Assembly (NCBI GenBank): GCA_030549495.1 | Contig: JAUIRK010000333.1 | Coordinates: forward strand, 1 to 64,000 | Direction of reading: 5' to 3' | Length of the DNA stretch: 64,000 nucleotides | DNA from: Nectonema munidae | Lineage: Eukaryota; Nematomorpha; Nectonematoida; Nectonematidae | In this document: in pieces, positions 31,931 through 43,564 of the stretch | Numbering within the stretch: position 1 is the stretch's first letter | Layout: each line of letters begins with the position of its first letter | Notes under the pieces: model-generated | Database searches by the model: none | Told to the model about the DNA's origin: nothing | What the model saw: the letters and a program-made list of their open reading frames with translations, nothing else | Program-made: the position numbers and the translations under genes

Positions 31931-32116
31931 AAGGACTGATACTTCGCACAAATCATAGAGCCACGGCAGAAATTTTTCAAACCATCCTAAAAGGTTTCAA
32001 ATTACCTACGAGATAGCCTGCAAAGCACAGCAGTTAAATCAGTTTACACCACCTCGATGGCGAAAAAATCGCATACGAATTGAATTTTCAAAAAAAAAGA
32101 TACGTTAATTAAAATA

Positions 32117-32266
32117 TATCATATAATTGATTCTCCAGATTATGTTTTGGCACCTGAAATATATAGAACTAAATTAAAGCACACACTTTTAGTGGGGTTG
32201 AAGTTTCCAAAAATTGAGAAAATAAAAGCAAAAGGACATCTGACGCTAGCCGATCGTTACTGGGTA
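32117..32266 (+). other. Short coding-like tail, family unknown
   Basis: The plus strand reads IIDSPDYVLAPEIYRTKLKH, then FPKIEKIKAKGHLTLADRYW and stops. Codon pattern looks protein-like, but there is no start or recognised domain. It could be the last exon or C-terminus of an unrecognised element protein. Confidence 0.25.
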
Positions 32267-32269
32267 TAA

Positions 32270-33785
32270 ATATCTAAATGTTAATGATGGAATATTTTAA
32301 GATATTTGTCGCACTAACCAAAAAAAGGAATTTTCAAAGTAATCTTAATTATAATTATCTTAATTAATTATAATCTTTATATAAATCATTAAAAATGATT
32401 TTAATGTCACCGAAATTTACTCATTTTTATTTATTCTAAAAAACGTCAAAAATTTAAAAGGAAATACATTATGAAAAAGTTTTAAACTTTATAGGTGGTG
32501 TTAAATTATAAATTTTTAAACAGTTTTTATAATAGATCTTAAAGGCAATCTGTGCTTTTAACTATGCGCAACAATTTTTATTTAGTATTGTGCCGATATT
32601 GAAGAGTTGGCTAAAGTTATCAAAGAGTCAAGCACTAATTACTTATATATTTTACTTATTATTGTATATTTATGTAAATGTGTATATAAAAATTAAATAA
32701 ATTATAAAACAATTATGTTAATTTTGGTTTGGATAAATAATATACATGAGGTTGGCACTCGAGATGATTTGAGAAGTGTTAAGTTGGCACGCCCTTAGCA
32801 TAAGATTGCCGACCCCTGCCCTATACGACCAAGCGAAGGCTAAGCCCAGCAATAACCATTATTCCTCTTTTCTTGGACGCCCTTATTTTTTTTGTATAAT
32901 AATGCATTAAATTCTCGCTCCCTGTTTTTGATATTTAATTTTTTTTGAGATAACTCATAAATTTCCCAATTTTTATGTTGTTATTTACACAATATTTTTT
33001 TCAACTCATTTTCTCCTCAATATTCAGATGAAACAAATTGCAATTTGCTTTATTATATAAATTAAAATTTTCATGTCATATAAGTTTTTGAAAATAGACC
33101 ACAGGCTTCCTTCTTCATACACCAATTGGCAGTATTAGGGAATTGGTATGTTGTTTTTTCAACCCACGCCCTTTGATAAGGGGGAGGGGAGGCAAGGCGT
33201 GGCCCCGCGTAATTCTCTCGAAATATATATTAATGTATACACTTTCTTATAATCCTGGCCGCATAAAAATCAGTATGCCCTGCTGTATTTGGAGTCTTGC
33301 GACAGGGTCGTCTCAACCTATACCTTTCTCTTGTGTTATTTTTAAATTTAGACGCGACCATGGGCAAGCGGGCTTTAACCGTACCCGTGAAGTGCTCTAG
33401 GCATATTACGAGAGGCAATTTTATTGAACCAAAGCAAATTGTATGAGTGATTGCAAAGAGAGTGGAATGGGAGAGTGATGGCAAGTTTTTCCTTTCACGG
33501 ATGTTGCGCTGGTATCCCGTTATGGATATGCACGCCTCCCATATTTTTAGTACAATTTTTAATAAGACCTGGTTTGATCGTGTCGAGAACCTCATTTTTA
33601 TGAAAATAAGATCACTAGATTCCTCTTACAAGTTTTTTTAGATCCCTGTTGTGCTTTCTCTTCTTCTTATGAGAAAAGCCATCTGCAAGAAGACAAAAAA
33701 TTAGATGACTTTTTACGTAATTAGGGCAGCTTTAAGTTTGAGGATAATTTGAAAAATCGGGCTTAAACGTAAATTTTTTACAAGT
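32270..33785. other. No gene; hAT-type terminus at 32803-32818
   Basis: AGATTGCCGACCCCTG at 32803-32818 looks like the right end of a hAT MITE, but the matching left end was not found. GC-rich patches at 33170-33210 (gggggaggggaggcaaggcg) and 33300-33430 have no recognised function. Confidence 0.35.
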
Positions 33786-34155
33786 ACCATATAGCATGAT
33801 GCGTAATTGCCATTTTTCTCGCTTTTAATTTACATGTAAAACATCGCGATCAAATCGACGTTAAGCGCCTCACCCTAATTTGTATATAAATTTATTTCAC
33901 CACTACTGCACTTACCTAGGGGCGTGAGTAAGGTTTGTTAGATACGGGGTTTCGTAACTCAAGGTCTTGGGTTCGATCCCGCATCAAGCCTACTTTCCTC
34001 GTAGTTCGATACAAGCGGCTCAATTGTGCCTTCTCAATGAAAAGACCTCACGGTAGCTTTACCTGTATGTATAATTACTACACTAAAATCAAATAATTAA
34101 AAGTGAGGGACATTTTAAACGGATTGTAACTTAAGATGGTATTGAGTAATTAAGC
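33786..34155 (+). mobile_element. SINE-containing repeat block, copy 1 (inverted partner at 60118-60488)
   Basis: This block is nearly identical, in inverse orientation, to 60118-60488. It includes a tRNA-like segment: gggttcgatccc at 33969-33980 fits a pol III B box (GGTTCGANNCC), preceded by a possible degenerate A-box region about 45 bp upstream. Homology resumes at 34452-34505 after a ~300-bp segment absent from the partner, so copy 1 has an insertion or the partner a deletion. Confidence 0.8.
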
Positions 34156-35430
34156 CACTCGATAATAACAATTCAAAAATAATTTTCCTTAAAACGCATT
34201 AATCATTCTGAGAATCAGGATTGCGGAGTTGGAGCACGAGATTTTGAGGACGAAAGAGTCAAGCTCACTTTTTGATAGAAATTTGGAGTCAGAAGAAGAA
34301 ATTAGAATACGAATGAATACTTTCTGGCATTTACTTGGAGTCAGAGATTTCTAAGTGTTTCAAGTGGGAGTCAGATGTTTAAACCTTCGACTCCGCCACC
34401 TGTTGAAACGTAATAAAATTAGTGTTTTGTTAGCCAAAAGGTCAGTCGATCCAATCGTTGTTAGCTCAATAGACGCAAAATTTACTCATGAAGATGCGGC
34501 TGTTTGCGCACATAAAAGCTCTTCTCGAAACGAATTTAATATTTGTTAACCAATCACTTAAAACTTTTATCATCTCCAATTAAAATTTTTGTGAAAGACT
34601 TCCTTCCTTCTTCCTGTATTTTAAAAACCAAATCGCGAATAAGATGAGTTACTAACAGGAGCTTTTCTTTAAAAAAATTTCTCCTCTTACTTTATATCTA
34701 TTTGGCAGAAAGAAGCTGTAAAATTTTCCTTTTCACTTCACTATTTTCATTTTTTTGCGTATTCAAATTTAAATCAAAAATTACTTTGGCTTAATTGGAA
34801 AAAGTTTAATCTTAAAATTACTTTTTATTTAACTTCAATAAAAAAATGCAAAAACATAATGGTCTGCTCCTGCGACTGAAGGAAGAGGATAAAAAGTCAG
34901 ACTTAAAATTAAGTACATTGGAATGCATTCCTTATTTCTTTCAACTAAATTGCAAGGAGATAATTTGAGTCAAATAGCGAATTAGAAATTTTCCTATAGT
35001 CGCAAAAACAAAGAATTTTTATAAAAATGTTTCTCTATTTATTTATATCAAAATTATTAAACACAAAACAAGTGTTGTTTTAAAAAAGGAATTGCATAAC
35101 AAAATTCTAATAAAATGGCGTTGGACTCAAAATTTTCCAGAAATTAACCGCAATCACTAGTTGTGTCCTTTTTTACATATTACAAATCACATTCGTGGAC
35201 AGTTATCCATAAACGAAAACTACGTTGTTTTTATATCGATCCCTTAAGTAAGCCCATTTAAAAGAATAGGAAGACTGTATTTATAGTTATAGTATTTATA
35301 GAATGTCCATTCACTAATACATAATGACTGTTTCATTAAACATGTTAAAAGCACTTCTCAAGATGTCTTAACACTTGATTCACTCTTTCACACATATTAT
35401 ATTGACGCCATTGAGAATTGTATAAAAAAG
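34156..35430. other. No gene recognised
   Basis: Includes the 300-bp extra segment (34156-34451) with a GGAGTC-rich patch (34330-34395), then AT-rich sequence up to the hnRNP M-like 3' end. Confidence 0.4.
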
Positions 35431-35433
35431 TGT

Positions 35434-35439
35434 TTTATT
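35434..35439 (-). promoter_or_regulatory. Polyadenylation signal AATAAA of the hnRNP M-like gene
   Basis: AATAAA on the minus strand, about 85 bp after the stop codon at 35524-35526. This is a sensible spacing for a short 3' UTR. Confidence 0.5.
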
Positions 35440-35523
35440 ATAATAGACAGAACACCAATGAAAAGTTATAGTTAATAAAATGCCTAAGGCATATTTTTAC
35501 AGAAAGGGAAGTGTAATAAAATG

Positions 35524-38500
35524 TTAAAGATCCAAGATTACATTGATCGGTCGTCCGAAGTAAGAAGAGCCATTCATACGATGGCACGCACGATTCGCAC
35601 TTTCACTATTGAAAAAAGAAATGTAGCCATCTGAAGAAGTTTCCTTGTTGCGCATGAAAACATTCTTGATTCTGCCATAAGCTTCAAAAATATTCTGAAA
35701 GGCAATGTAAATCAGTTAAAGCATAGGAGATATGAGTAAAAAAAATTCACTCGTAATTCCTTAGAGTTAAATCTAAAAGGTAAGCCTTTTACTACGATAT
35801 CACTGCTTTGTGAAGGAAAGCTTCTTGACTCTGCAAGCGAAACTGACGGCTTAAAAAAGTTCAAAAAGTGTTAGCAGGAGAAACAGAAAATCTTAGTCTA
35901 AGAGAAGTCATGAGCAATAAAAATAAGGGGCCATAAAATTTAATGAAAATATAGCATAAAACTCACTTCAAACAACAGCCATACAAATATCAAGAATAGG
36001 TATAGTGGGAAGACATAAAAGATTCTCCTGCCGTGGTCTTCAAGGGCTTAATAAACACGAGCTTTTCACTTATTTTCTCACAAGGTTGATGAGTATTTAA
36101 ATAGATCATAAACAAAAAAAAACTTATATTATATCAAAAAATGATGAGAAGTTGTTTGATATAGTCTATGATTGCATCATATATATTAGAGGCACACATC
36201 CTCAAAATTTAGAGCGGGACCGAACTTTTTATATATATATACCATTATTACCCGACATTATACTTGCACTGTAAGCTCTCAATCCCACCATAACTGCACT
36301 AATTTTATCAAGTCAAATGACCGATTGCATTTAATCAGAATCTATTCGATTCCCTCTAGCTCAATTGTTTTCAAACTGGAGTCCGCGGTGCTCTAGGCGA
36401 TCGCGAAGCAGTTTGATGGAGACCAGAGAAGAGTCACTGAGTAGATCGTTTTGTGCAACATATTACACCCATGTTGGGTAATTTCTGAGTTTGCCAATAA
36501 GGCACATTAGAAAGAATAAATAATTTAGTCTTTGAATTGAGTACTATTTCTATCTATTACCTAATTTGATGTAAATGTGCATTTTTCTTAATCGCTAAAA
36601 AAGAAATATGGCGGCTCATACTTTTAATTTGGTTTTACTGCATTAACCTCTGGTGGGGAAGAGGAACATATGTGTCTTTTATCTTCTGAAGTGTTAACAT
36701 CCACTTTTCTAAAGCCCGGTAAGTGAAGCACACGAGTTCAGTAAACAAAACTAATAAACGTCAAGAGGTGAGGGGGAGGGGCAAAGCTCATTTGCCCCTT
36801 CTTATTGACGGGTCTGGTTACAGTAATTAATAGGAATGAACATTTTAAGCTTTAAATTATAGAGTTCTTATATAGTTATGTTTTATAAAAAATATTTCTT
36901 CCGCTGAAAAATGTACGGGCCCTTGTTAAAATTACTGGCTACATTACTGCATCTGATCAAATATAGCTCAAATTTGCATTATTATATTAAAGAAATGGAG
37001 GTTAATGAAAAAATAGATTTTAAATATTCATTCTAGGACTTAACCTTAAAACAAGAAAAGTAATATTGAAAATCTACGCACAAGACAAACAAGTCTTTTA
37101 AATACTATTATCATTGGGGGAGGCAGGGCTGGATGCGTGCCCCTGATATATATATATATCGATGGAAGTAAAATATAGTCTACTGGATGCGCGCCCCTGA
37201 TATATATATATATATCCATAGAAGTAAAACATATTGTTTATTACTATATCATATTAGTGGTTAGAGATCAGGGACAGATATTTAGGGTGTCTGGATAGTG
37301 ATTCATGTACACACGACATACATCTGAAGTAAAAATGTTGACAAATTTCTGTTTCACTACAAATTTTATTTTTTATCAGTGCTGATTGAAAAAATCACAA
37401 GAAAATTTATATTTATTTTTTACAAAACTAAAAACCTGGTTCATATTATTACTTAGAGCGGATATTAAAAAAATTTAGCTAGAGACATAACATTTTTTCT
37501 AGAATGATTTCTTTCTGAATAATATCGATACAGTTACGAGATTATTTCAAAAAGTTAGGCTAATTTTTAACGAACCCGCCAACAGCTTTTTTGCTAGTGA
37601 CGGCGTGGGACCGTTCTATCTATTTCGGCCTAGATATCATCCAACGAGTCACAAATTGATATGAGGTAACGTTTTTTCACTGGAGACAAGGGAACCGTAC
37701 CTTTCATTTTGGATACACCGGCCTTAAGAGATAAGCTTTCTGGCCATTCACCTTTTTCGTAGTGGTTATGCCCATCACAACAGAGTTCACAGGCGCACAA
37801 CATAGCGGGATTAGTATATATACTATTAGCATTGCCAAAACCTTGAAGTCACTCATATCTTTTCCAGCAAAAACTTTAGGTTAACGCTGTTTTGTATGAG
37901 CCTGTAGACATTGAGCCCATCCTGTGCCCATCTGAGGCAGGCGGTCACTAAGTGATACATGTGGCTTTTTGTTTCGATAGCAATCAAGGAGCCAACAACA
38001 ACAACAACGCTTAGAAAAGTTTTTAAAGAAATAAAAAAGTTCACTTTGTCATAACTTCTATTAAGGTATGATCTTTCTTGGGGTTGTTGGTAGCCAAATG
38101 GTGGCATGGCATGGGAATTATAGGAGAAATCATTTGCTTGAGAGTCTAGAAAAGAGTTGTGAAACAAATAATATCAATAGATGCAGGGTGGAGTTAAATC
38201 ATACTACCATTGCCAAAGTTGCTCTTCATTAGAGATGGATTCGACGTTAAATTGGACAAAACTTGTAGAGCGTTAGCCATTACAGCAAAGTTGTCCTTTA
38301 AATTCATATTAGCAGCAGGCCTATTTGGCATAGCTGATGCTAAAAATATTTTTAGAAGTAAGGAAATTAAAATAGTTTTAAATAATTTCATTAATATCTT
38401 GCATAAAATAAAAAAAGTTATTCTTTTTTTATATTATCAAAAGAGTTTCAAAATGAAAATCTTCATTTTTAGAAAAAAATTGATATCTATCATTAACTTT

Positions 38501-41500
38501 CAAAAAAAGTTTGATGACATATGAATATACCATATTTAAAGACATTTTATTATGGCTCATAAAAAAAATCATAAAAATTTTTGGTGGAAAGATATTTTCA
38601 TTAAAATAATGAGATAAAATTTATTTGACTGGCAAAATATTAAAAGAGTTCATTTTGTAGCGAGTTGGATTTATATAGAATACATGAATATACCTGTCCA
38701 CAAATATGAAAGCAAAGACAGCTAGACTGGAAAATATACAATTTAAAAATAAAATGTGTATTAAAGACGAGATTCAATTTCTCAGAGTAATCTTGGTTAA
38801 GCTACGGCATGTTTACAAAAACCACTTTTGATGATTCCGTTAAATCATCTCTTTATACGGGGGATGTAACAATCGGAATAAAACAAGGGCTTGGCAATCA
38901 AATTTATCCTAAGATATTCTCTCACCTTTATCGATGCTAAAATTAAAGAAATGATGGACAACCTAAGAAAGAAAACTGCTCCTCTTTACTGGTGGAATAC
39001 ACATTTGACTTTGTTTGCATAACTTTTGAAAATGCAAACAAAATACTTTATCGAAACCGAATCAGTTTATTTGCGCCAATTTCTTTTTATTATTTCAAAA
39101 AGTATATTAAGATTTTTAATCTAGTCGGTACATTCCTATTTTTAAGCGTATAAAACAATTTGCATATTTCAGGAATAGGAAGCTTGTAAAGCGATTAAAC
39201 AGCAAAAGTAGTTTTGTAAAAATAGTTGAAATTTTTAGAAACAATAATAACTTTTACATTAAAATTGTGATATGTTCAGGATCAAAGTGCACTTTTAAGT
39301 TCTAAAAATACAGAATAACGCTTGTTTGTCTATCGTAGAAACTTTAGAAAAAAATTAAAAATGGCTTTTAAAGCCGACAAATGAATAAAACAGTTTTAAG
39401 GAAAGTTGAGGTAGAGAAGCAGATAATATTATACGCTTTATTAAAACATGGTCTATCTCTCTCTGACATCAAAGGAATAAACTTGCACATATATACCAAA
39501 CTCATTTCTAAAGCTCTCACTTAGGGGTACTTTTTAGCATGATACACTACAAGGTCTTTGGTTCGAAACCGGAATAAAAGCTTCATTCTTCATTTGGACA
39601 GAAGAGGGACAACTGTGCCTAAGAATGGAGACATCTTCACCACCGCAATCACCAAATAAATGATATTTAATCTTTCACATTTTTATCAACCCAAATATTG
39701 GCTTTTAATTTCTAGGCTTTTAATTATACTTTATTCAACTGTACACACTAGGGTCCAAAATAAATTTAAAATTTATAAGCGAGCTACATTTTGACCCTAT
39801 TGCTTAGCGATACTTTACATTCATTAACGATGAGGAAAGAGGAAGGGGATCTTGGGACCTCGTCCCCTTTACCAAAATATTAAATATTTTTACAAAATAA
39901 TTGAATACCATTCTAATGATGTTATTTATTTGGCACTGAAATCAATCAAGCCTATCAAAAATCAATTAGTCGCCAGATTTATTCGTATCATTTTTGAATA
40001 ATTTTGCAAATCGACCTTTTTATATTTTAGTATTATCTGTAATACTGTAAGAATGGAACCTAATATCTAATCAGCATGACCTATGCTTAAGTTTGCCAAT
40101 TTCATACACTAAAGGTTTTAAGACCAAACCCAGCCTTAGTCAACTTAGTAAGATTAGTAACGTTTATTTTCTGAGGAAAAGTGAGGATGAAGAAGCGAGA
40201 TGGAATAAATGGCTATAATAATACAATTCCCTTTCATACCCGGTTATTCATGTTTCGTAAAAAATGGATAAATATTGAAGAAACATCCGCTATCCATTGT
40301 TTTAAAAGTGCTAGTAACATTACTACTCATCATAAAGCAATCAATCTTTTTTGAAGATATGAATTCAGTAGAAGCAAAATAAAGCATTCACCGTTGAAGA
40401 ACATGTTAATGTTGAAATATAAGAAAACATGATCCAAGTGATGCATCGATAGCTTAACAAAACACGCTCTCAAATTATAAAAACTTGGCAAAAACAACTT
40501 CATCACCACAACGCTAAACAATTCCTTTGACTAAATCAAACAAAATGAATAACTAGCAAAATTTTGTGTTGTGGAATAAAACTATAAAAATTGCGTACAG
40601 ACAATCTGCAAAAAGTAAATGAAACATCAAAAAGATTCGCACGATAACAGTGAAGAAGATATTTAGAATCACGACGAACATTTTTGAAAGAGTTGGAGTT
40701 AAAATTAAGTGCGTAAACAAAAATTTATTAGTCCCTTAAAGGGGAGGAATAAAAAATAGTTCAGATCAAGTTCAATCAATTAAAATAAAAATATTTATTG
40801 TGTTCAAGATAGCCAAAGAATTGAAATTTAAGGAGATACAATGTTAGTGTAGACGACAGCACAATTTTCAAAGAAAAATAAGGAAAGCATTACCATTAAA
40901 TTCAGAAGAAGGATTTCCAAAAGAAGAAATATCATTTCTAAACGAATCCAAACTCTCATCTATGCACAAAACAATAAATGATAAAGCATCAAACTAGTGG
41001 AGAGGAGAATGACAAAAAGTATACTATAAAAAGGCATTTTTTTAAGCTTTTTCGGATCTTGGCTAAACTTATCCAAACGAACGATAATGGTTCTACCATT
41101 AAGGACCTAAAAGAGATGATGTTAGGTTAAATGAAAAACGACATATTTACGCACTCTTCTTTACCTTCTTATTAAATTTAGCAATTGCCTGAACGGCTTC
41201 GACTGGGTGTGTGTATTCAATTTCACAAGTTCCTTTGAATTTTCCTTCTTGCGACTCAAAGTGAAAATTTATATACACAATCTTTCCGGCTTGCTCAAAC
41301 AAGTCTTGCAAATCATCCTTATCCGTTTTAAAGTTGATCTAGAAAACGCAAATCAAGGATTATTAAATCAACAAAGAAGCCCTGGCAAAGGGATAGATGG
41401 TTAACTTCGAGTTACATTTGCAACAAAGATTTTATTGGTGAGCGGGCCTTCAATTTCTAACTCTTCTAGAACTGCTGGGTTAATTCCATACGTTGGAAAA

Positions 41501-42249
41501 TCTTCTCTTATCGGTTTTCCTTGTTTCGTTCTACTTTCTTCATGATCCTACAAAAGTTTAAGTTTGTCAAGATGCAAATCTCCAAACAAGTCAGAGATGA
41601 AGAAGATGTGTATATATACTATTTTGACGACAATTTTGCGGCCATTCAGGAGAAAATTATTCAATTCATCAACGCATCTTTTTGCATTTTGAGGAGAGGA
41701 AAAGGTAATGGTACTGTTAAAAAAATAATGCTCAAAATAAGGATAGAAAGATATATGAACAAGATATTAAAATGGCTGCCCCCGAAATAGTGTCAGATCT
41801 GCTAAGACTGAGAATAGAGGTAAATCATCTATGCTTCTTGATGAAAGGTCTCCTCTGTCACAGTTGTAAAGTAAAAATAAAGACAACAATTTTGAAAGAT
41901 ATCTAGAATCTAAAGCGAAATTGGAACCTTTAATACTAAGTTCGATTTAATAGACAAAATGCATCGATATGAAATCAATAGAGTAAAACACCATTAGACT
42001 AAGATAGCGAACTCGTTAAAAATAAATATACAGATGATCAAAGAATAACTAGTTTCGTTCTATTTTCAAGGAAAAGTTAGATTTTAGGAGCAAATAAAGT
42101 CTAGCGAAACATTCATTCAAAAAAAGAAGAATTAATTTGATATCAAGGCATAAAGCTAGGAAGAAATGTGGATTAAAAAGATTCTTACGCAACTCCGTTC
42201 GGCTCTGAATTTTCATCTTGATAAAAGTTGACGTACTGACACTCTCCAA
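35524..42249 (-). CDS. HNRNPM: hnRNP M / Myef2 / Rumpelstiltskin-like RNA-binding protein, nine 3' exons
   Basis: Nine minus-strand exons with GT-AG borders join into one open frame: 42249-42189, 41713-41620, 41547-41416, 41338-41165, 41106-41025, 38339-38208, 38145-38056, 35830-35751 and 35694-35524. Their total length closes exactly on the stop (337 residues plus a partial first codon). The product has the end of RRM1 (VGECQYVNFYQDENSEPNG, ATITFSSPQNAKRCVDELNN) and the linker GINPAVLEELEIEGPLTN, close to GISPEVLRQLGIEGPITN of human hnRNP M. RRM2 follows (RNP2 KIFVANI split by an intron; RNP1 GKFKGTCEIEY; EAVQAIAKFN), then an Asn/Met-rich linker, then RRM3 (DIVVKGLPF, DGYISFFNSESANRACHRMN) ending VILDL. 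These proteins bind nuclear pre-mRNA and affect splicing; fly Rump binds nanos RNA. The exons with the RRM1 start were not found upstream. The 38056/35830 junction is the least certain. Confidence 0.9.
36187..36330 (+). mobile_element. hAT-like MITE fragment in hnRNP M intron
   Basis: Starts gaggcacacatcctcaaaat and shares cacatcctcaaaatttag ... acccg ... acttgcactgt with 44784-44950. The ends resemble the 47766-48076 family (CAGGGGCGCACATCCTCAAA). A separate hAT-like start (ttttcaaactggagtccgcg) lies at 36368-36387. Confidence 0.55.
37130..37225. repeat. Direct duplication with (TA)n, MITE-derived
   Basis: Two tandem copies of about 64 bp, each starting ctggatgcgtgcccctga (second: ctggatgcgcgcccctga), then (TA)n and a gaagtaaaa motif. 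The gcgcccctga-(TA)n motif matches the right edge of the 47766-48076 MITE. Confidence 0.7.
37630..37848 (-). other. Cys-rich open stretch inside hnRNP M intron, unrecognised
   Basis: A 73-codon minus-strand frame reads FGNANSIYTNPAMLCACELC, then CDGHNHYEKGEWPESL and VKKRYLISICDSLDDI before a stop. GC is higher than in the surrounding intron. It does not fit the hnRNP M protein, and the flanking exons join without it. Possible transposon protein remnant or a nested gene exon. Confidence 0.25.
38340..41024. other. Large hnRNP M intron, AT-rich, one SINE-like piece
   Basis: A 2.7-kb intron between the end of RRM2 and the Asn/Met-rich linker. The only recognised content is the SINE-like copy at 39516-39645. 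Confidence 0.7.
39516..39645 (+). mobile_element. SINE-like tRNA-derived repeat (diverged copy)
   Basis: ggttcgaaacc at 39560-39570 is an exact pol III B-box match. The following aaaagcttcattcttcattt ... acaactgtgcctaagaatgg parallels gcctactttcctcgtagttc ... caattgtgccttctcaatg of the 33900 block. It lies within an hnRNP M intron. Confidence 0.65.
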
Positions 42250-42840
42250 CTGAAAAGAAAAACAGTATTAAACTAGAAAATAAAGTCACCCCTCCAACGC
42301 CAAAAGATTCCTTCAATCGAAGCAAAGTGCAGAATTGGCGCTTAGAGTTAAAGCTCAAAAACAACCCACTTAACTGAAAAAAGTGTACGCCTAGACAGCG
42401 CATAATTTTGGGGTATATATTAGAGATGCATCGCATGTCACATTTTTGTATCCGCGGATGTCAGAATTAATTTTTTAAGTGGATGCGGATATCATAATTG
42501 TTATTCTAAGCAAGCAAACGCTACTTTCATACTTCTTAAAAATTTAGAGAAAAGATGCCAATGTACATGTGTGTTATCATAAAGAAGTATTTATAAAAAT
42601 TTTGGACAAAGTAAGAATTCCAAAAAAAACTTTGCGGTTTATAGGAAAAAGGAAAATGTTTGAAAACAGCGGATGAGGTAAATTTTTTTGCGAATCATAC
42701 GTATGTGCTTGATGCAGACATCCGATACATCGCTAGTATTTTCTAAATGAAAAATAATACCATTTTAATTTTGGCTCTAAAAAATATGCTAATTTTGAAT
42801 TTCAAAAAAATTCCTTGCTGAGATATTTGCATGCTATTTT
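42250..42840. other. Unresolved stretch upstream of the RRM1 exon
   Basis: The exon encoding RRM1 beta-1 should be upstream of 42249 on the minus strand. The open frame at 42290-42400 does not resemble it. Nothing else is recognised. Confidence 0.35.
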
Positions 42841-42844
42841 TCAA

Positions 42845-43560
42845 TGTATTATACACCAAGAGATTTTATGAGTGTGGATGAGCAGTTGATCAAATTTCGA
42901 AGGAGATGCTCAAATTGTAATTTACAACCTTTCAAACCTGGCGGATAACGTTTAAAATATACGTCTGTGATGATTAAAGCAAGTTTTAAAACCCAAAATG
43001 CTGGTTTAGCGAATAGAAATTATTTTAGTAGAGAAACTCATCAAATCAAAAGTATTATAACGGAACGAACATTCTGTTTGTGTAATAAAAATTACTTACT
43101 AAAACTTATGTGAATGGACTAGCAATAATGACTACACTTTGTGGTACGCTTAGGTCAAACAGAACGTGTGCGGCCTACATATTTGGACCGAATCATTTAG
43201 AAAATCTGAATGTGAAAGTATACTTTTATATGCAACGACGCATGCACCCTTGAATGCTCATATACCTCGTAAAGACGCACGTAAGAATTTTTAAATGGTA
43301 TCCACTCAGACTTTAGGAGAAATGAAAACAGTAGGCGCGTATTTATAATGAATTTAAAAGCGGGGATGAAACAGCAAACAAAATGCCTAGAGCATTGACT
43401 TCTTACAAAGCAAATAGAAGGTGGGCCTATTATCTTTTAAATGAGATATAGTGTGTCACAATAGGATAATTTCGAATCGGAATTTCCCCAATCGATATCC
43501 TTCTACAAAAGCTGGTGGACGAAAATATTTCCTTAGAAGTATTTGATTTTATAACTAAGA
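42845..43560 (+). mobile_element. piggyBac transposase remnant
   Basis: The plus strand shows MYYTPRDFMSVDEQLIKFRR and then RCSNCNLQPFKPG, the piggyBac core (SVDEQLIxFRGRCSF...KP) with catalytic-site Asp. It is followed after stops by a C-terminal-like stretch. The frame is repeatedly broken. Opposite in strand to the other four piggyBac remnants here. Confidence 0.7.
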
Positions 43561-43564
43561 TAAA

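Noticed and set aside
31654-31932. 92-codon plus-strand frame
   Set aside because: The minus strand of the same block reads more like protein (acidic, with aromatic residues), so I treat the plus frame as its shadow.
33230-33595. 121-codon minus-strand frame and short plus-strand frame MGKRALTVPVKC
   Set aside because: No recognised domain on either strand and no convincing exon borders. GC-rich MITE-like edges nearby explain the composition.
33900-34080. Functional tRNA gene at the B-box region
   Set aside because: No acceptor stem or anticodon arm can be paired convincingly, and the sequence recurs as part of a longer dispersed block, so it is a SINE-like head.
37853-38167. 104-residue frame with an apparent transmembrane segment (FLSVVVVVGSLIAI)
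   Set aside because: Residues up to LNR are hnRNP M-like exon 38145-38056; the hydrophobic part lies past the predicted donor in the intron.
38194-38391. 65-residue frame starting MKLFKTILISLLLKIFLASA, looking like a secreted peptide with a signal sequence
   Set aside because: The hydrophobic start is the polypyrimidine/AT-rich end of an intron read through. From 38339 on, the frame is an exon of the hnRNP M-like gene with matching phase on both sides.
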